Assembly (NCBI RefSeq): GCF_014356525.2
Contig: NC_052505.1
Span: 47,723,770-47,787,769, forward strand
Direction of reading: 5' to 3'
Length of the DNA: 64,000 nucleotides
Source: Nilaparvata lugens
Lineage: Eukaryota; Arthropoda; Insecta; Hemiptera; Delphacidae
Shown: one piece after another, positions 61,503 through 64,000 of the stretch
Layout of the letters: each line of letters starts with the position of its first letter
Position numbering within the stretch: position 1 is the stretch's first letter
Translations under genes and position numbers: made by a program
The notes under the pieces: generated by a model
Databases searched by the model: none
Told to the model about the DNA's origin: nothing
The model's input: only the letters and a program-made list of their open reading frames with translations

Positions 61503-62709
61503 GCTTTGTCCGGCAAGGACTGATTTGTTTTTGTATTATGGAGTCCCTTTTGTATAAGGTACCAAGAACAATAACAGAGATATTTCCAGGGCTCTAGAGA
61601 ATAATAATACTAATCCCCTCTGTCCTTTTGCTAAGTTGAAACGTGTAGCAACGTGAGTTGAAATGTATAAGTTGACCTAAATTTTTGAAGGCTGATCTTC
61701 GAATTGATAAAATTATAGAAACATGATCACAAGCAAATCCCTAAGATATAATGGAGATGGAGACTATTCCTTTTAACAGAATCATGTTTCCTCATCATTA
61801 TCACCATCCTCAATTATACGAGTCGATCCATCCGGCGTATTCACGCATGATGTGTGCAGAAAATCTCACTCACACTGACTGTACAACTGTGAGATTAACT
61901 ATTCTAAGTCAAGGACTCTAATTTAAATTGAAAGTTTTATATAATCTAATTGAAAGTTCAATATAAAATGTATTGATAATTGTTCATTCAGTTTCATGCA
62001 TGAATATGAATAGATCATGGATGTAAATCATTTCATGTGATTGAAACGTAGTTCCCTCAGCCAATGCTTCAGCACCTTTTTTTTAGTATGGTACCCACAA
62101 AATGTCCCAGTAATGTTATGATTAAAGAGTAGTTTCCACCGGGGACAGGAGGATATACAAATCTCCTGTAATATCTGGGAACATGGATATATCCCCCCCC
62201 CCAAATATTTGTTTGTACTTGAGTAAAAATCATGAAAATCATAGGTTTGAAGACTATAACTTTGAAACTATTTTTGAAACAATTGAATGACTAATAAAAT
62301 TATATTTCCATTCTATTTGTTATATGAACTGAAATATCATAGGCCTATGATATATTATTTTCTATGAAAAAATGAATAATAATAAGCCCACTGAACATGA
62401 AGGAACTTCATTATTAGGATGTAGATTTTCTAGTAGAAATTGCTTGAAATCATACCAAATTGAGGGTATTTTTCTAAAATTTTCCGGGGGAGGCCCCTCG
62501 GACCCCTTCTCGTGAGAGGTAAAGAATTTTCTTGTTGTTTGAAGGTATTTTCATTTTCACTCTCTTATGTTATAATATTTTAAAAATCAGTAGAAAAACA
62601 TTTCAAATATATGACTTTATGGGTAATGAAATTGTTCAGAATTCAAAGACGAACCCCAATTTGACACTGGTTTTTGATAAAATCGAAACAATAGCAAGTT
62701 AATAGCTTA

Positions 62710-63085
62710 ATCCCGAACTTAAACCTGCCTCCTAGCAGGTCTAAGTTGGAGTCTAAAATCATCATTTTTGCTCCCGAGATTATCACATTTTAGCCTGATC
62801 CCGATCTCAGCAATCCACCGAGATTATCTTTTAAACCCGAGTTGATCTACGCTTGAACTCAGCAATCCAACGAGATTAATTTTTAGCCTAGACTGGAACT
62901 CAGCAAACCGATTTTTAGACTGCAGGTTTTTCCCTGCGATAATTGCCGGTCGGCCAACTTTTGCGCTCGAGCGTGGTTAATCCCGAACTCAACAAACCGA
63001 TCTTTGATCTGCGGCGCAAAAACCGGTTTTTAGCCGAGCGCAAGAGATAATCCAGATCTCAGCAATCGCCCCTAAGACTCTCTGT
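62710..63085. repeat. Diverged interspersed repeat of AATCCCGA / AACTCAGCAA words
   Basis: AATCCCGAACT(T/C)A, CCCGATCTCAGCAATCC, GAACTCAGCAATCCAACGAG, AACTCAGCAAACCGATTTTT, AATCCCGAACTCAACAAACC and CAGATCTCAGCAATCGCC occur in order at 30-80 base spacing. GAGATTA and its complement also alternate. The repeat is clear; its origin is unknown. Confidence 0.65.
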
Positions 63086-63136
63086 TGTGAGGGCGGGTGA
63101 TATAATTATTCTCAAGTGACGTTTTCATGTGAAAAT

Positions 63137-63356
63137 TTAGATTTTTCTCCCCTCACAGGTTTTTACCTTGAGCATTATTGTTCTAAAAAATTGTGTATCA
63201 TTTGTTTTTATATGTATGTAAATAATGTGTGTGTATGTTGAACAATAAAAATTTGAATAATCAAGATTGATATCCAGTTCTTCAAACTGAAAATAGATGC
63301 AGACGTGGATAACAAACAAATTAAACATACAGTACTCCTCATATATGCAATTTCAC
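63137..63356 (+). repeat. Dispersed repeat E, copy 2
   Basis: Copy of 57449-57672 with small length differences (A-run 6 against 7, and single-base slips). Confidence 0.92.
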
Positions 63357-63491
63357 ATACCCGAGACGTCAGTCTGCAGATTGTTGTTATGGAATGCAGA
63401 AAACTTCTTTCACCAACCTTAGACAATAAATGCTGTTTCAAAAGATTGAAAAGATAGCATGCCGCTTCCAAAATCTATGGATATGGTTTAT

Positions 63492-63537
<46 letters not shown>

Positions 63538-64000
63538 ATATCTGTGAGTGTAGCATAAGGGACACACTATTATTCCTCACCCACCATATAGCATATAATA
63601 TATCGAACTCTGTCACTCCCACTCAACCACATCACTCTCTTACCCATACCCTTTCCTTCGGGCTCACTCTCTCTCTCTCTCTCATATGATAATGAATTAA
63701 AACGCAGATTTCTGTCTTTGACACTAATATCATGCTTTAGTTAGATCAATAATGTTTCAATTGCCATCTAAATCTAGGTGAACTATTTGTAACACATAAA
63801 CTAATAATTAAAACCACCCTAAATAAACCTTGATTAGTCCCAAACCGATATGGTTTACAGTAACTTTAAGAACATGACAATTGGACAATAATTGTGGGTT
63901 GGAAACGTAATTTTGAATATTTATTATAATAAAATATAATCCAATTTTTCTGGTGCTCCAAACTCGTTATTTAACAATAAACCTACAGTTTCAGAGCCAT
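63357..64000. other. Non-coding DNA with (TA)n and (CT)n
   Basis: A (TA)n tract at 63497-63541 and a (CT)n tract at about 63665-63682. The rest to the window end shows no gene. Confidence 0.5.

Larger units (their letters stand above)
60888..63136. other. Non-coding DNA with simple repeats
   Basis: Contains the CTT tract (61318-61502), a C run near 62195, and the CCGA/AACTCAGCAA repeat (62710-63085). No gene recognised. Confidence 0.4.

Noticed and set aside
61262..61597. 111-codon plus-strand Ser/Phe/Leu-rich frame
   Set aside because: It comes from the CTT microsatellite.

Overview
This window looks like a transposon-dominated, AT-rich stretch of an insect nuclear genome. Several repeat families (the CA-microsatellite repeat near 2.1 and 11.5 kb, the repeat ending in ACTACTAGT, and the 1.26 kb palindrome family) resemble ones I associate with delphacid planthoppers such as Nilaparvata. 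That assignment is from memory and is not proven by the sequence. There are no bacterial operons, CRISPR arrays or rRNA genes, and I found no convincing tRNA. Almost every long reading frame is a decayed transposon protein.

Layout. 0.4-9 kb is nested repeats: a 789-bp tandem duplication, a CA microsatellite, a candidate non-autonomous Helitron (2280-6090) that carries a foldback element and a small MITE, then a 1.26 kb near-perfect palindrome, a second copy of repeat B and a 153-bp hairpin MITE. The only candidate host coding sequence is a GC-richer exon-like block on the minus strand (9055-9315). It encodes 87 residues with one membrane segment and ends at a consensus splice donor. 11.7 kb holds the tail of an RTE-type LINE. 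16.1-18.5 kb is a complete but dead IS630/Tc1/mariner element with DD41D spacing and about 460-bp inverted repeats. 20.5-21.9 kb is a GC-rich island with a 158-bp minisatellite.

22.8-32.1 kb is LINE territory. It holds a minus-strand 5'-truncated LINE with an ATT tail, a small minus-strand RT fragment, and an RTE-type LINE (27.6-32.1 kb) whose RT is split by a 5'-truncated CR1/L2-like LINE. The insertion also removed the RTE RT catalytic region. 32-47 kb is mostly AT-rich non-coding DNA with scattered repeats, including a 232-bp snap-back palindrome and a 331-bp TIR element, plus a few GC-richer blocks. 47.5-51.3 kb holds a TIR/(TA)n element carrying a GAGACAAG minisatellite, a small foldback and a minus-strand endonuclease-RT LINE with at least four frameshifts. 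54-61 kb contains four copies of a repeat ending in CTAG-T and a 1.95 kb duplication (55.5-57.4 and 58.9-60.9 kb). The window ends in repeats and microsatellites.

The transposon proteins do not act together as a pathway: every autonomous element seen here is broken. The interest lies in nesting, in the hairpin and minisatellite families, and in the one possible host exon. All boundaries were read by eye and most repeat ends are good to within about 10 bases.
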